64,000 nucleotides of DNA from Geobacter argillaceus (GTDB lineage Bacteria; Desulfobacterota; Desulfuromonadia; Geobacterales; DSM-12255), in the NCBI RefSeq assembly GCF_007830735.1, contig NZ_VLLN01000003.1, positions 1 to 64,000 of the forward strand, in the 5' to 3' direction. Position numbers and translations under genes: made by a program. The notes beneath the pieces are model-generated. The model was not told where the DNA came from. It did no database searches and was given only the letters and a program-made list of their open reading frames with translations. Shown piece by piece: positions 15,551 through 24,137 of the stretch (within the stretch, counting starts at the first letter, position 1; the number at the start of each line of letters is the position of its first letter).

Positions 15551-16078
15551 ATGACGCTGGAACAGGGCTGCATTCAGGTCTATACCGGAAACGGCAAGGG
15601 GAAAACCACCGCATCACTCGGACTCGCACTGCGTGCTGTCGGGCGTGGTCTCAAGGTTTGCATGTTCCAGTTCATAAAGGGGGGGGGACGTTATGGCGAA
15701 CATCTTGCGGCCGAAAAGCTGGCACCGTTGATGACCATCTACCAGACCGGCAAGCCGGGTTGGGTCAACACCGAGGATATCGCTGAAGACCGGCGTGTTT
15801 CGCAGAATGCTTTTGTCCAGGCACAAGAGCTGTTGACTTCTGGTGAATTTGACCTTTTTATCTGCGATGAAATCAACGGTGCCGTCGGCTTCGGCCTGAT
15901 TGACGTCGAACAGGTACTGGGGCTGATCAATCGGAAACCTGAAAAGACCGAACTGGTACTGACCGGGCGCAACGCCCATGATCGGGTCATAGAAGTGGCT
16001 GATCTGGTGACCGAGATGCGCGAGGTCAAACATTACTACAACGCTGGAGTGCCTGCCAGAACCGGGATTGAGATGTAG
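15551..16078 (+). CDS. cobO: Cob(I)alamin adenosyltransferase (CobO/BtuR type)
   Basis: This 175-residue protein has the N-terminal P-loop GNGKGKTTAS (about residues 13-22) and the 'CDEINGAVGFGLI' and 'LTGRNAHDRVIE' motifs of CobA/CobO/BtuR ATP:corrinoid adenosyltransferases, which add the 5'-deoxyadenosyl group to cob(I)alamin. Its product is exactly the cofactor the upstream mutase needs, so its position as last gene of the operon is functional evidence for the B12-dependent pathway. AAAGGGG precedes the ATG, 51 bp after the ligase. Confidence 0.93.
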   Translation: MTLEQGCIQVYTGNGKGKTTASLGLALRAVGRGLKVCMFQFIKGGGRYGEHLAAEKLAPLMTIYQTGKPGWVNTEDIAEDRRVSQNAFVQAQELLTSGEFDLFICDEINGAVGFGLIDVEQVLGLINRKPEKTELVLTGRNAHDRVIEVADLVTEMREVKHYYNAGVPARTGIEM

Positions 16079-16088
16079 GGCCACAAGA

Positions 16089-16115
16089 CCCAATCCAGGG
16101 GATGTCCGGATTGGG
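16089..16115 (+). terminator. Hairpin at the end of the mutase operon
   Basis: CCCAATCC (16089-16096) pairs with GGATTGGG (16108-16115) just after the adenosyltransferase stop. The T-run is weak, so it may be a stabilising hairpin or a modest terminator. Confidence 0.5.
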
Positions 16116-16177
16116 CATGTTTCTGCTACGTCGGGTTCTGCCCGGCCCTTCAGGCTCTTACGGCTGAACTGTTCGAC

Positions 16178-17641
16178 TCAGCGTATCTTTCGTATGGAAA
16201 CGATGCTGGCCCCCTTGCCGAACATCCCCTCATGCTTGACGACCTCCAGGCTTACCAGTTCCCGCGCTGCAGGATCGTAAAAATAATCGGCCAGGTACTG
16301 TTCATTCTCCTCGGTCTGCCACCCCTTTTCCAGGCTTGACCCGTTCCAGCGGAAGCAGAGCATGCGACTCGCGTTGAATGTCCGGCTATGGCCCATGCTC
16401 CAGGAACCGATATTCTGCGGCACAACGATCTCCCCCTCAGGGGTCACGAAGATCCGCTGCTGGAGGAATATCCACCGGTACGGATCGCTCCCGTACTTGA
16501 CGTCGGTCAGGTCCGTGCGCTTGAAGGCCAGTTCCGTACCGCCATACTTCTCCTTGCTCCGCCACAACTCCTCACCATCGGCCGCATGAACCACCAGGTT
16601 GCCGTCATCGTTCAACAGAACGAACAGTTCGTTCCCGGCCTCGTCCCGGAACCGGCTGAAATTGTACAGCATCGCCCCTCGCGGCAGCTTGACCGGATTC
16701 TGCAGCGTATAAGCGGTCCCATTCCAGGCCACCTCCCGCACATCACCGAAAAAATCGGCCTTGAGTGCTATCTCCTGGGCGTACAGCTTCACGTTCCCGT
16801 TGTCCATGGCGATGCTCCGGAAAAAATAGGGGAGCCTGTCAGCCTTTCTCACCAGGGTGTCATCCCTGACCACCCAGACCTGGGAAACCAGCGCATCGCC
16901 GTTGAATATCGTCACATACGCTTCAGGCCTGCCATCGCCGTCGAGATCGGCGCTGTCCACGCCGAGCAGTTGCTCGTCAACCGGGAACGAAACCTCGGCA
17001 ATCTGCCGCAGCTCCTTGCCCGTCCTGAACAACTTGAGGGCGTGTCCGCCGGCAACGAAAAGCTCGCGTTCGCCGTTTTCAAACCGGCGGCCAGGGGCAA
17101 TAGCGATGAAACTCCCGGTCAGCCGTTGACTGAGCCACCGGGTTCCCGTGCTGGCCACTCCTGCGGCCACGCCAGCCGATGGCGCTCCGAAGCCGTTGCC
17201 GGCCCGACCGGCGGAAGCTGCCGGTACCGTCTGCGGCAATGCCCTGTCGGCCGCGGATGCAGTGATCTGCGTGGCCAGCCCGGCGGCCAGCTTCCCCAGG
17301 GCCGGGAGCAGCTGCCCCTGGTCGTCCCCTTCCACATAGTCCCGCCCTACCGTCTTGCCCGCTGCATCACTGGCCACGGCGTCCAGGCTGAAAAGTTTTC
17401 CGGCCTGCGTGTAGCGGCCCGTCACCACGACATCGGCGTCGGCACGCGTCCCGACGACCGCGACCCCGCCTTTGCTCAGACGCGAACCGAGCAGATCGGG
17501 CAGCAGCCCCTTCATCTCGTCCGGACGTTCCGCCCCCACCACCTTGAATTCAGCAACATACGTCCTGATCTGACCGGCGCCGGCCAGAGGCAGGAACACC
17601 AGCCCCAGCAGCAGGACAACACATAACGAGCGCATCTTCAT
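16178..17641 (-). CDS. Exported FG-GAP/VCBS-repeat-like protein, function unknown
   Basis: This 487-residue protein has a clear signal peptide (MKMRSLCVVLLLGLVFLPLAGAG). An N-terminal CsgG/TolB-like half (about residues 25-125; 'GVAVVGTRADADVVVTGRYT') follows, then a low-complexity Ala/Gly linker and a C-terminal half with an FG-GAP-type calcium-loop motif 'DSADLDGDGRPEAYV' (about 251-265), suggesting an incomplete beta-propeller. It is likely periplasmic or outer-membrane associated. GGAGG lies upstream of the ATG. It converges on the end of the mutase operon. I do not recognise a named family. Confidence 0.75.
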   Translation of the reverse strand: MKMRSLCVVLLLGLVFLPLAGAGQIRTYVAEFKVVGAERPDEMKGLLPDLLGSRLSKGGVAVVGTRADADVVVTGRYTQAGKLFSLDAVASDAAGKTVGRDYVEGDDQGQLLPALGKLAAGLATQITASAADRALPQTVPAASAGRAGNGFGAPSAGVAAGVASTGTRWLSQRLTGSFIAIAPGRRFENGERELFVAGGHALKLFRTGKELRQIAEVSFPVDEQLLGVDSADLDGDGRPEAYVTIFNGDALVSQVWVVRDDTLVRKADRLPYFFRSIAMDNGNVKLYAQEIALKADFFGDVREVAWNGTAYTLQNPVKLPRGAMLYNFSRFRDEAGNELFVLLNDDGNLVVHAADGEELWRSKEKYGGTELAFKRTDLTDVKYGSDPYRWIFLQQRIFVTPEGEIVVPQNIGSWSMGHSRTFNASRMLCFRWNGSSLEKGWQTEENEQYLADYFYDPAARELVSLEVVKHEGMFGKGASIVSIRKIR

Positions 17642-17721
17642 ACCCGACCTCCGCCAGCAGAACCCGTTGCCTGCACGTTCAGGGAAATCCCCCCGAACGT
17701 GCGGACAAACGGAACCATGAT

Positions 17722-18000
17722 CTATTTCCCGCCCCCCTTGAGGAGGTTGTCGAGCAGATCGTTCGCTTCCTTCAGTTTATCCTGAAGCTTCTTGATCTCT
17801 TCGGCCGAATAGACCGTCTTCCCCTTCTTGATCTCCTTCTGCAGCAGCTTGATCTTCTTCTGGATGCTGTCCGCCTCGTTTTTGCACGACTTGGAGCTGA
17901 GCAGGCACTCGTTTTTCTCCGTTGCACTCATCTGGGCGACCGCCGGCATCGACGTCGCCAGGAGCAGTCCCATGGCACAAAGCAATCCGATCCTTTTCAT
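17722..18000 (-). CDS. Small secreted coiled-coil protein
   Basis: This 92-residue protein has a signal peptide cleaved near 'MPAVAQ' (residue 23). A Lys/Glu-rich helical remainder follows (about residues 40-88, heptad-like coiled coil) with two Cys (C32, C39) and a Gly-rich end. AAGGAGG precedes the ATG. It lies 80 bp upstream of, and in the same direction as, the exported FG-GAP-like gene, so the two may be cotranscribed. Function unknown. Confidence 0.7.
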   Translation of the reverse strand: MKRIGLLCAMGLLLATSMPAVAQMSATEKNECLLSSKSCKNEADSIQKKIKLLQKEIKKGKTVYSAEEIKKLQDKLKEANDLLDNLLKGGGK

Positions 18001-18062
18001 AAAACCTCCTTATAAGTCCCCTACGACTTTGTGTCTTCGCAGAAAGTGAGCAAGCCGGAACT

Positions 18063-18155
18063 GCAATTAAACGCGGATGAACGCGGATTGGAGCAAATTG
18101 TTTCGGGTTATCCGCGTTAATCCGTTTAAATCAGATTCAATCCGCGTTTAATTGC
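18063..18155. repeat. 93-bp palindromic repeat with 16-bp perfect ends
   Basis: GCAATTAAACGCGGAT (18063-18078) and ATCCGCGTTTAATTGC (18140-18155) are perfect inverted repeats. Inside are further ACGCGGAT / ATCCGCGTTAATCCG copies. It fills the gap between the porin stop and the upstream promoter region of the small secreted protein and has the look of a dispersed intergenic repeat. Confidence 0.8.
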
Positions 18156-18188
18156 CTTTGATCTTCCCGTTTAGCCGGCTGCCTGCAG

Positions 18189-19568
18189 CTAGAAGCTGTA
18201 CACCAGCATCAGGCTGGTCGAATACGGGTCGTCGGGAGTCTTGCCGCTCAAAGCAACCCCTTTGTAGTAATCGCCGAGGATCGTATAGGCGCCGCGCAGG
18301 CTGGCCGTCACGTTTGCATTGAACTTGTAGCCGATGGCGGCGTTGATCTCCGTGCCCAGGTAGTTGCTTGAGTTCCTGACGCCGGTGGCGAGGTTGACCG
18401 GCTTGTTGGCATTTTCCTCCGCAACGAGGGCAAAGCCGACATTGGCACCGGCGAATACCTTTTCGCTCAGGTTGGTGTCGTAGCCGGCCGACCCGAAAAT
18501 CACCCCCTGATCGAGGTTGTTGATGGACGCGATGATCGACTTCCCGGAGGCCCCGGCAAACTGGTCCTTCCTGAGCATTCTCATATCGGACGAATAGTCG
18601 GTTTCGGTCCCGCCGTCCAGGTCCTGCACATCGCGAAACGCCTTGCTGCCGCCGGAATTCTTGTCGCCGGAGGCATAGAGGAACGACGCCTTCACCGTGC
18701 CGGCATCCAGCTTGGCCCTGGCGCCCAGACCGCCGGCAAACGCGCTGATGTTGCGGTCTTTACCGGTTCCGAGCTCCGTGAGATCACCGAACTGGTAGAG
18801 CAGGTAGCCATTGAGCGTGGCCACACCGACCTTTGCCATCGAGTTGACCCCCAGCGTGTGCACCGTCTCGGTCGGGAGGGTCCGTGGGCTGCCGCCCAGA
18901 TACTTGGTATCCGAGGTCGTCGGGTCGTTGAGCATGTAGTAGCTGCCGCCGATGGTCAGCTCCTTGTTCACGGTGTAGCTGCCATCGAGAACGACCAGAT
19001 CCCTGGGACTGTGACCGAAGGGAGTTTTTGCGGAATCATCGAGCCGGAACCACCCAAGGGAGAGGGCCAGGTCGTTGATGGTCGTCGAGCCGAGCACGCC
19101 GGCCATCTGCGAGTCGACGAAGATGCCGTCGTAGGCATCGGTCCAGGGCTGAATACCCATCTTGACGTTGACCCCGCCAACCGGAAGATTGAAATCCAGG
19201 TAGGCTGCCCGGGTTTCCAGGTTTACCGTGTCACTGCCGATCTCGCCACCCAGCTTGCGGTGGGTGTCGTAGGCGCCGCTCCCCCAGCGGGAATCGATCT
19301 TGAAGTCGGTTTTCAGCTTGAAATCGTCATTCAGCTTGGCCGAGTACTTGAGCCTGATCCTCTGCTCCACATAGCTGTTGGTCGGGGCATTCTTGTCCTT
19401 GCCCGCGGGATCGTACTGATTGAAGGTGCCGTCGTCAAAATTGGTGACAAACGTCTTCATCCGGTATGCGCCATGGAACTCGTTTTCCAGCGCCAAAGCC
19501 GGCATTGCCGTCACTGCGGCCACTGTGCAGGCCGTAGCAACTGTTACTGCATGTTTCAAACATTTCAT
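18189..19568 (-). CDS. Outer-membrane porin-like beta-barrel protein
   Basis: This 459-residue protein has a signal peptide (MKCLKHAVTVATACTVAAVTAMPALA). An alternating hydrophobic/polar beta-strand pattern continues throughout and ends in the aromatic 'MLVYSF', the BAM recognition signature of outer-membrane barrels. The start at 19568 is chosen because AAGGAGG lies 5 bases upstream; a longer frame from 19655 adds residues before the signal peptide. It is probably a diffusion or substrate porin of the kind common in Geobacter. It stands alone, upstream of the catabolic cluster. Confidence 0.82.
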   Translation of the reverse strand: MKCLKHAVTVATACTVAAVTAMPALALENEFHGAYRMKTFVTNFDDGTFNQYDPAGKDKNAPTNSYVEQRIRLKYSAKLNDDFKLKTDFKIDSRWGSGAYDTHRKLGGEIGSDTVNLETRAAYLDFNLPVGGVNVKMGIQPWTDAYDGIFVDSQMAGVLGSTTINDLALSLGWFRLDDSAKTPFGHSPRDLVVLDGSYTVNKELTIGGSYYMLNDPTTSDTKYLGGSPRTLPTETVHTLGVNSMAKVGVATLNGYLLYQFGDLTELGTGKDRNISAFAGGLGARAKLDAGTVKASFLYASGDKNSGGSKAFRDVQDLDGGTETDYSSDMRMLRKDQFAGASGKSIIASINNLDQGVIFGSAGYDTNLSEKVFAGANVGFALVAEENANKPVNLATGVRNSSNYLGTEINAAIGYKFNANVTASLRGAYTILGDYYKGVALSGKTPDDPYSTSLMLVYSF

Positions 19569-19773
19569 TATAGCCTCCTTGATGTGTGGTACCGGGTACC
19601 GGACGCTCCACTCCCACCCGAATGGAGATATCCGGCTCAAAGAAGGCTGCAACACGGGTGGTTGCCACAGCGCATCACTGCTATTGCTCCGGCGAGAGGG
19701 CCGGCTTGAATCGCGTTACGGACGGTTACCGCTATCAGGATGGACCGGCGAAGTTACGGCCCAACCAACTCAT

Positions 19774-20229
19774 TCAGCGGCGCGCTTTGCCGCTGACCTC
19801 CTCAATCCTGATGCAGACAACCAGCGTTCCCGCCAGTGCCTGCTCATCGAACGTCCATCTGTCGCTGCTGTACTGCTGCATGATACGGTCGAGTGCCGCC
19901 CTCTTGGCATCGCTGTCCGTCATGATTTCCGCCACGCCGGACCCGATGACACTTTCGTATCTCATGCCCCAGTTGCACGCCTGGTCCGCAGAGATCACCT
20001 CTTCGAGGATGTCGAACTCAAAGCATACGCGGTTGTTCCTGCGCAGGATGTCGATCTTCCTCCCCTCCGCAGCAGCATGAACATAGAGGCATTGTCCGTC
20101 ATACCCGAAGCTCAGGGGAACGACGTACGGCTGACCGTCATCGCACAGCCCCAACCGGCAGACCCGGCACCGCCCGATGATGTCGTCGATGGCATCCCTG
20201 TCACTGATGTGCCTGTCTTTCCTGCGCAC
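19774..20229 (-). CDS. Pyridoxamine-5'-phosphate-oxidase-like FMN-binding protein (NimA type)
   Basis: This 151-residue split-barrel protein has an N-terminal 'ILGRCRVCRLGLCDDGQPYVVPLSFGY'-like strand region (read here as IIGRCRVCRLG) followed by the 'YVHAAAEGRKIDIL' FMN/phosphate-binding loop (about residues 48-61). Both are typical of the PF12900/NimA family, flavoproteins that reduce nitro groups or other small molecules. It starts at a GTG with GGAG 8 bases upstream, 36 bp after the universal stress gene in the same direction, so it is likely the last gene of the gabD-gdh-usp operon. Confidence 0.8.
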   Translation of the reverse strand: MRRKDRHISDRDAIDDIIGRCRVCRLGLCDDGQPYVVPLSFGYDGQCLYVHAAAEGRKIDILRRNNRVCFEFDILEEVISADQACNWGMRYESVIGSGVAEIMTDSDAKRAALDRIMQQYSSDRWTFDEQALAGTLVVCIRIEEVSGKARR

Positions 20230-20265
20230 GAGGTTTCTCCTCCATTTTGTCTGGAGCGATTACGG

Positions 20266-21066
20266 TCAATGGGACATGAGCACCGGCACGGTCATATGCT
20301 TGAGGATATGACGCGCCACCTCGCCCAATGATGACGTTCCGAGGCGCGCAGGTGCGGATGCCCCCATCACGAGGAGGGTGCTTCCTTCCGTGGCGATCCG
20401 GTTCAGCAGCAGATCGCCGATGCTTATATCCGTTGCGGCAACATCCTTGGGGTGGGCCTTTATGCCGTGGGCCGCCAGGTGCTCGCACAGCCGTTGTCCC
20501 GCATCGTTGCCGTACGACTCGGTATTCAATTCCAGCACGCAGACGTCCTTGGCGTACTGCAGAAGCGGCAGGGCGTCGTTGGCGGCCCGGGCCGACTCCC
20601 GCCCCCCCTTCCAGGAGATCATGACCCGTTCGCTAATAGTGAGATGGCTTCCGGTATAGGGAACAACGAGGACCGGCCGCCCCGCCCCCATGACCACCCG
20701 TTCGGGGAGACCGGGCGGAATGCTGCTATCTGTGCCGCGCGGTTGATCCTGGCCCACGATCACCAGGTCAACGTAGTGGGCGTGGAGGTTGACAATCTCC
20801 GCCACCGCGACCCCCACCACGCTCCAGTCCACGCCGATCCACTTAACGGGGATGCCGGCGCTGCCGGTCATGGCTTCGAACAGCCGCCGAACCTCTTCAG
20901 CCTTGCACGGCGCGTCGTTGTGCGCCGGTTCGTAGAAGGGGTGGGTGATCACATGCAGACCGGCCAGGCAGGCACCGTGCTGCCGGGCCAGAGCTACCGC
21001 CAGTTCCAGCCTGCTGGCGCATTGCGGCGAATTGTCCAGGACAACGAGAATTTCCTTCAGTGACAT
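20266..21066 (-). CDS. Universal stress protein with two tandem Usp domains
   Basis: This 266-residue protein has two Usp folds (about residues 1-140 and 150-266). The second ends in the ATP-binding G-x2-G-x9-G-S/T pattern 'MGASAPARLGTSSLGEVARH', while the first has 'VGQDQPRG...PERVVMGAGRPVLVVP'. The ATG at 21066 has AGGAGG 8 bases upstream; the much longer frame to 22065 runs antiphase through glutamate dehydrogenase and is not real. Usp proteins help in stress or growth arrest. It sits 26 bp after gdh, and the pair is probably cotranscribed. Confidence 0.88.
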   Translation of the reverse strand: MSLKEILVVLDNSPQCASRLELAVALARQHGACLAGLHVITHPFYEPAHNDAPCKAEEVRRLFEAMTGSAGIPVKWIGVDWSVVGVAVAEIVNLHAHYVDLVIVGQDQPRGTDSSIPPGLPERVVMGAGRPVLVVPYTGSHLTISERVMISWKGGRESARAANDALPLLQYAKDVCVLELNTESYGNDAGQRLCEHLAAHGIKAHPKDVAATDISIGDLLLNRIATEGSTLLVMGASAPARLGTSSLGEVARHILKHMTVPVLMSH

Positions 21067-21092
21067 TGTCAAAACCTCCTCAAGCTGCGGTA

Positions 21093-24089
21093 TTACTGCC
21101 GCGCCATCTTCCTGGCCAGGTGCCCCTTGAGCATCTCCTCGAAATCCGCCTCCCGGTCGCCGCAGTAGACCAGGGACGAGCCGATCTCCGCCGCCAGGAT
21201 GGCGAACCGGTACTTGGCCGGCAACTCCTTCACCCGCGAGCTGTAGAGCGGCTCCTCCCGCAACAGCCGCGGCAGGTGGTTCAGCAGCGCCTGGCGGAAC
21301 AGCGGGTCGTTGCACAGGTGGGGGTTGCGCTGGAAAAAGTTGAACAGCCGGCTGTAGTGGCCGTTGATCTCCTGGCTGATGGCGTCCGAGATCTCGGTGT
21401 AGAGGAGGTTGCATCCCGGCTCCCGGTGGCGGCGCAGGATGAGCCGCGCTTCGTCTGCTGCCCGTTTTTCCAGGATCTCCAGCACGTCGGCCACGTACCG
21501 CTCCTTGTTGGCCAGGAACTCCGCCTCGGTCAGGAGCAGGTTGGCGATGATCTCGTAGGAGGAGGAGATGACCCCGCACTTGTTGGCCGAGGCGTCCCGC
21601 ATGATGACGATCCCCCGCCGCTGCATCTGGCTCCGCGCTTCCGGGGTGATGAACGAGTTGGCCCCTTCCACGATGGCCCGGGTGGTCGGTGTGCCGTCTT
21701 CCCGGAAGAACCGCTGCCAGTTGTCCTTGTCGATGGTCTCCGGCCGGCCGCCGGCCGGGATGAACAGGTCGGTGGGGACCGAGAAGATCAGGGTGCTGAA
21801 CTCCCGGTGGAATTCGTCCATGGTGACCCACTGCTCCTCGGGACCGGAGTCGATGCAGACGACCCGCTTGAACAGCTCTCTGAGCCCTTCGGTCCGCTGG
21901 TAGCGGCGGTAGAGGATGAACCCGCCCGGATGGAGCCGGCTCGGATCGAAGGCGTCCAGGTCGTGGGCCAGGACGAGCCGTCCCACCTCCTCCCGGTCCA
22001 GCCCCTCGGGATCGAAGATGGCGCCGGTCCCGTCCAGGATCAGCTTGATCTTTGCCTGCGGGCACCTCTCCAGGAGGATGCGCAGGGCGTTGCCGGCCAC
22101 GTCGCCGTTGGGGCCGCCGGTGAATTTCACCGAGAACGGCTCGGTGCGGATATCGATCCCCAGTGCCTCCATGGTGATCTCGGCAAAGGTCATGACCCCG
22201 GTGGAGGTGACCCCGTACTCCTTGTGGTTGATGCCGATCCGCTTGCTGGACATGATGCCGTTGCCGAGCAGGTACCCCCGTTTCATCGACTGGCGGGCGA
22301 TCATCTCGATCATCACGTCGTGCATGTTCTCGTCCGGGCCGAGCTCGATCGGCTCGTCCTCGCCGTAGTAGTCAACCACCCGCGGGTCACGGGCCGTGCC
22401 GCCTTCGGTGACGAAGATGTCCAGGAAGGCGTTGGTGAAGCCGAACTGGAGCTTGTAGAGGCGCTGGTTCACCAGCTCCTGGTCCTCCAGGCCGGCGGCG
22501 TCCAGCACCACCACCATCTTCGAGCCCCCTTCGTAGATGTCCTTGTTCTTCAGGTGCTGGGTGTGGGCCAGGACGTAGACCTCCCGGAACAGGGTGCTGG
22601 CGCAGGTGACGTAGTCGTCCCGGTCCCTGGTGATAATGGTGCGCCACCCGCCCCGGGCGATGTCGGAGAAGCCGATGTGGTAGCCGGCGCCGTACCGGCC
22701 GAAGAAGAAGGTGATCCGAAACGGTACCTCCTTTGGCAGGTCGGCTATGTATTCGGGGTTGAGTTCGGAGAGGTAGGCCGGGCTGAGGCGAAACGCCAGG
22801 GCATGCTTTTCCGGCACGAAGAAGTTGGTCTTCAGGGTGTTGCGGATGAAGGTGATGCAGCAGCGGAAGATGGCGCGCCGGATGTCGTCGATGTACCGGT
22901 GGCCGGTGTTGTACTCCTCGATGAACCGGACCGTCTCCGCCAGGGCCTGCCGGTAGAGCGCCTCCCGCCCGGCGAGCCCCGGTTCGAACCGGCAGCGGAA
23001 GAGCCGTGTCAGCTGCAGGGCAATGTCCGGGTGGGAATGGAAGGCCCGCATCACGTCCTCGTAGCCGAACGGGTCCGGATGGTGGTGGGCCAGGTTGGTG
23101 TGGCAGAAGGAGATGAAGGCGTTTACCAGGGACCCCTCCTCGCCGGTCATCACCTGGCGGGTGACGAACTCCCGGTAGGTGGGGGAGCCGGTGGAGAGGA
23201 TCTGGGTGTTGTACAGCTCCTGGCGCAGCCGGTCGAACAGCTCCGACCCCTTGACCAGGGTGATGCCGTCCCGTTTACGCACATAGAAGGTGCCCAGGAA
23301 ATACGGATGGACCCCGTTGGAAATGGTCAGGCAGTAGGCCCGCTTCACCCCGAGATCGAGCCGGTTGAACACCTCCATGGTCTGCACCAGGAAGTCGTTC
23401 TGGGGCGGGTTGCCGACGGCAAACAGCACCCGGGTCTCGCCCTGCTCGGCGAGTTCGTCCGCATCCTCCACATCCAGGTAGATCCCCCCCTGGCGGTTGG
23501 CCTGCTGGTACAGCCAGAGAAGCTGGGCCACCCGCTTCGGCGGTGAAAGCCGGACGTAGGTTTCGTTGTTGAGCCAGAGTATCCGGAGCAGCCGGTCGAG
23601 GTCGTCCTGGTCGAAATGGGGGTAGTGCTCCACCAGGGCAGCGGCGATCCCGTCCCGGATCGAGGTCGGGATGGCCGGCGGATCGGCAGTGGCGATCTCC
23701 CGGGGCGACTTCCGGTCGAACTTGAACCGCTGAACCTCCAGCCCGTGCTCGAGTCCGGGAATGTTCCCGTACGAATGGGTGAACTGGGCGTAGGAGATCT
23801 CCCGTTCCTGAAGGGTCCGCAGGGTGTCGTAGAGGGAGCCGGGGAGGTTCAACCTGGCCAGAATCAGGGTCTTTTCCCGGTCCGCCAGCAGGAGCCGCTG
23901 GTTCTGCCCCAGGGTGTGGAGCCCCGTGGCCAGGCTGGCCACGGCCTCGGTCTCTTCCTGCATGGTAATGGGAAAATACGGGTCCATCTGCTGCTGGAGC
24001 CAATCCAGGTTTTCCGTTGCCACGCTTCCCGCATTGTCAATGGCTACCCGCACGTTCCGGTACAGACCGGCTTCTGAGGTGAAATGCAT
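21093..24089 (-). CDS. gdh: NAD-specific glutamate dehydrogenase, large (about 115-kDa) type
   Basis: This 998-residue protein is much larger than the hexameric 450-residue GDH and matches the 115-kDa NAD-GDH class. It has a long N-terminal regulatory region (about residues 1-440) and a catalytic core with 'HIGFSDIARGGWRTI' (substrate/Lys region, about 485-500), 'EGGSKMVVVL' and the dinucleotide motif 'GGPNGDVAGNAL' (about 675-686). It oxidises glutamate to 2-oxoglutarate, ammonium and NADH. The start at 24089 is chosen because AGGAG lies 7 bases upstream; a GTG at 24107 overlaps the ribosome site. It follows gabD by 48 bp and would regenerate the 2-oxoglutarate consumed by GabT. Confidence 0.92.
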   Translation of the reverse strand: MHFTSEAGLYRNVRVAIDNAGSVATENLDWLQQQMDPYFPITMQEETEAVASLATGLHTLGQNQRLLLADREKTLILARLNLPGSLYDTLRTLQEREISYAQFTHSYGNIPGLEHGLEVQRFKFDRKSPREIATADPPAIPTSIRDGIAAALVEHYPHFDQDDLDRLLRILWLNNETYVRLSPPKRVAQLLWLYQQANRQGGIYLDVEDADELAEQGETRVLFAVGNPPQNDFLVQTMEVFNRLDLGVKRAYCLTISNGVHPYFLGTFYVRKRDGITLVKGSELFDRLRQELYNTQILSTGSPTYREFVTRQVMTGEEGSLVNAFISFCHTNLAHHHPDPFGYEDVMRAFHSHPDIALQLTRLFRCRFEPGLAGREALYRQALAETVRFIEEYNTGHRYIDDIRRAIFRCCITFIRNTLKTNFFVPEKHALAFRLSPAYLSELNPEYIADLPKEVPFRITFFFGRYGAGYHIGFSDIARGGWRTIITRDRDDYVTCASTLFREVYVLAHTQHLKNKDIYEGGSKMVVVLDAAGLEDQELVNQRLYKLQFGFTNAFLDIFVTEGGTARDPRVVDYYGEDEPIELGPDENMHDVMIEMIARQSMKRGYLLGNGIMSSKRIGINHKEYGVTSTGVMTFAEITMEALGIDIRTEPFSVKFTGGPNGDVAGNALRILLERCPQAKIKLILDGTGAIFDPEGLDREEVGRLVLAHDLDAFDPSRLHPGGFILYRRYQRTEGLRELFKRVVCIDSGPEEQWVTMDEFHREFSTLIFSVPTDLFIPAGGRPETIDKDNWQRFFREDGTPTTRAIVEGANSFITPEARSQMQRRGIVIMRDASANKCGVISSSYEIIANLLLTEAEFLANKERYVADVLEILEKRAADEARLILRRHREPGCNLLYTEISDAISQEINGHYSRLFNFFQRNPHLCNDPLFRQALLNHLPRLLREEPLYSSRVKELPAKYRFAILAAEIGSSLVYCGDREADFEEMLKGHLARKMARQ

Positions 24090-24137
24090 GATCGTGCTCC
24101 TTTGCACACGTTCCTGATACAGTATCCAGCCGGGCGC

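Noticed and set aside
20266-22065. Long N-terminal extension of the universal stress protein
   Set aside because: It runs through glutamate dehydrogenase in another frame; the ATG at 21066 has a strong ribosome site.
21060-23546. 828-codon open frame on the plus strand
   Set aside because: It is antisense to the well-supported glutamate dehydrogenase, has no family features and is produced by high GC codon bias.
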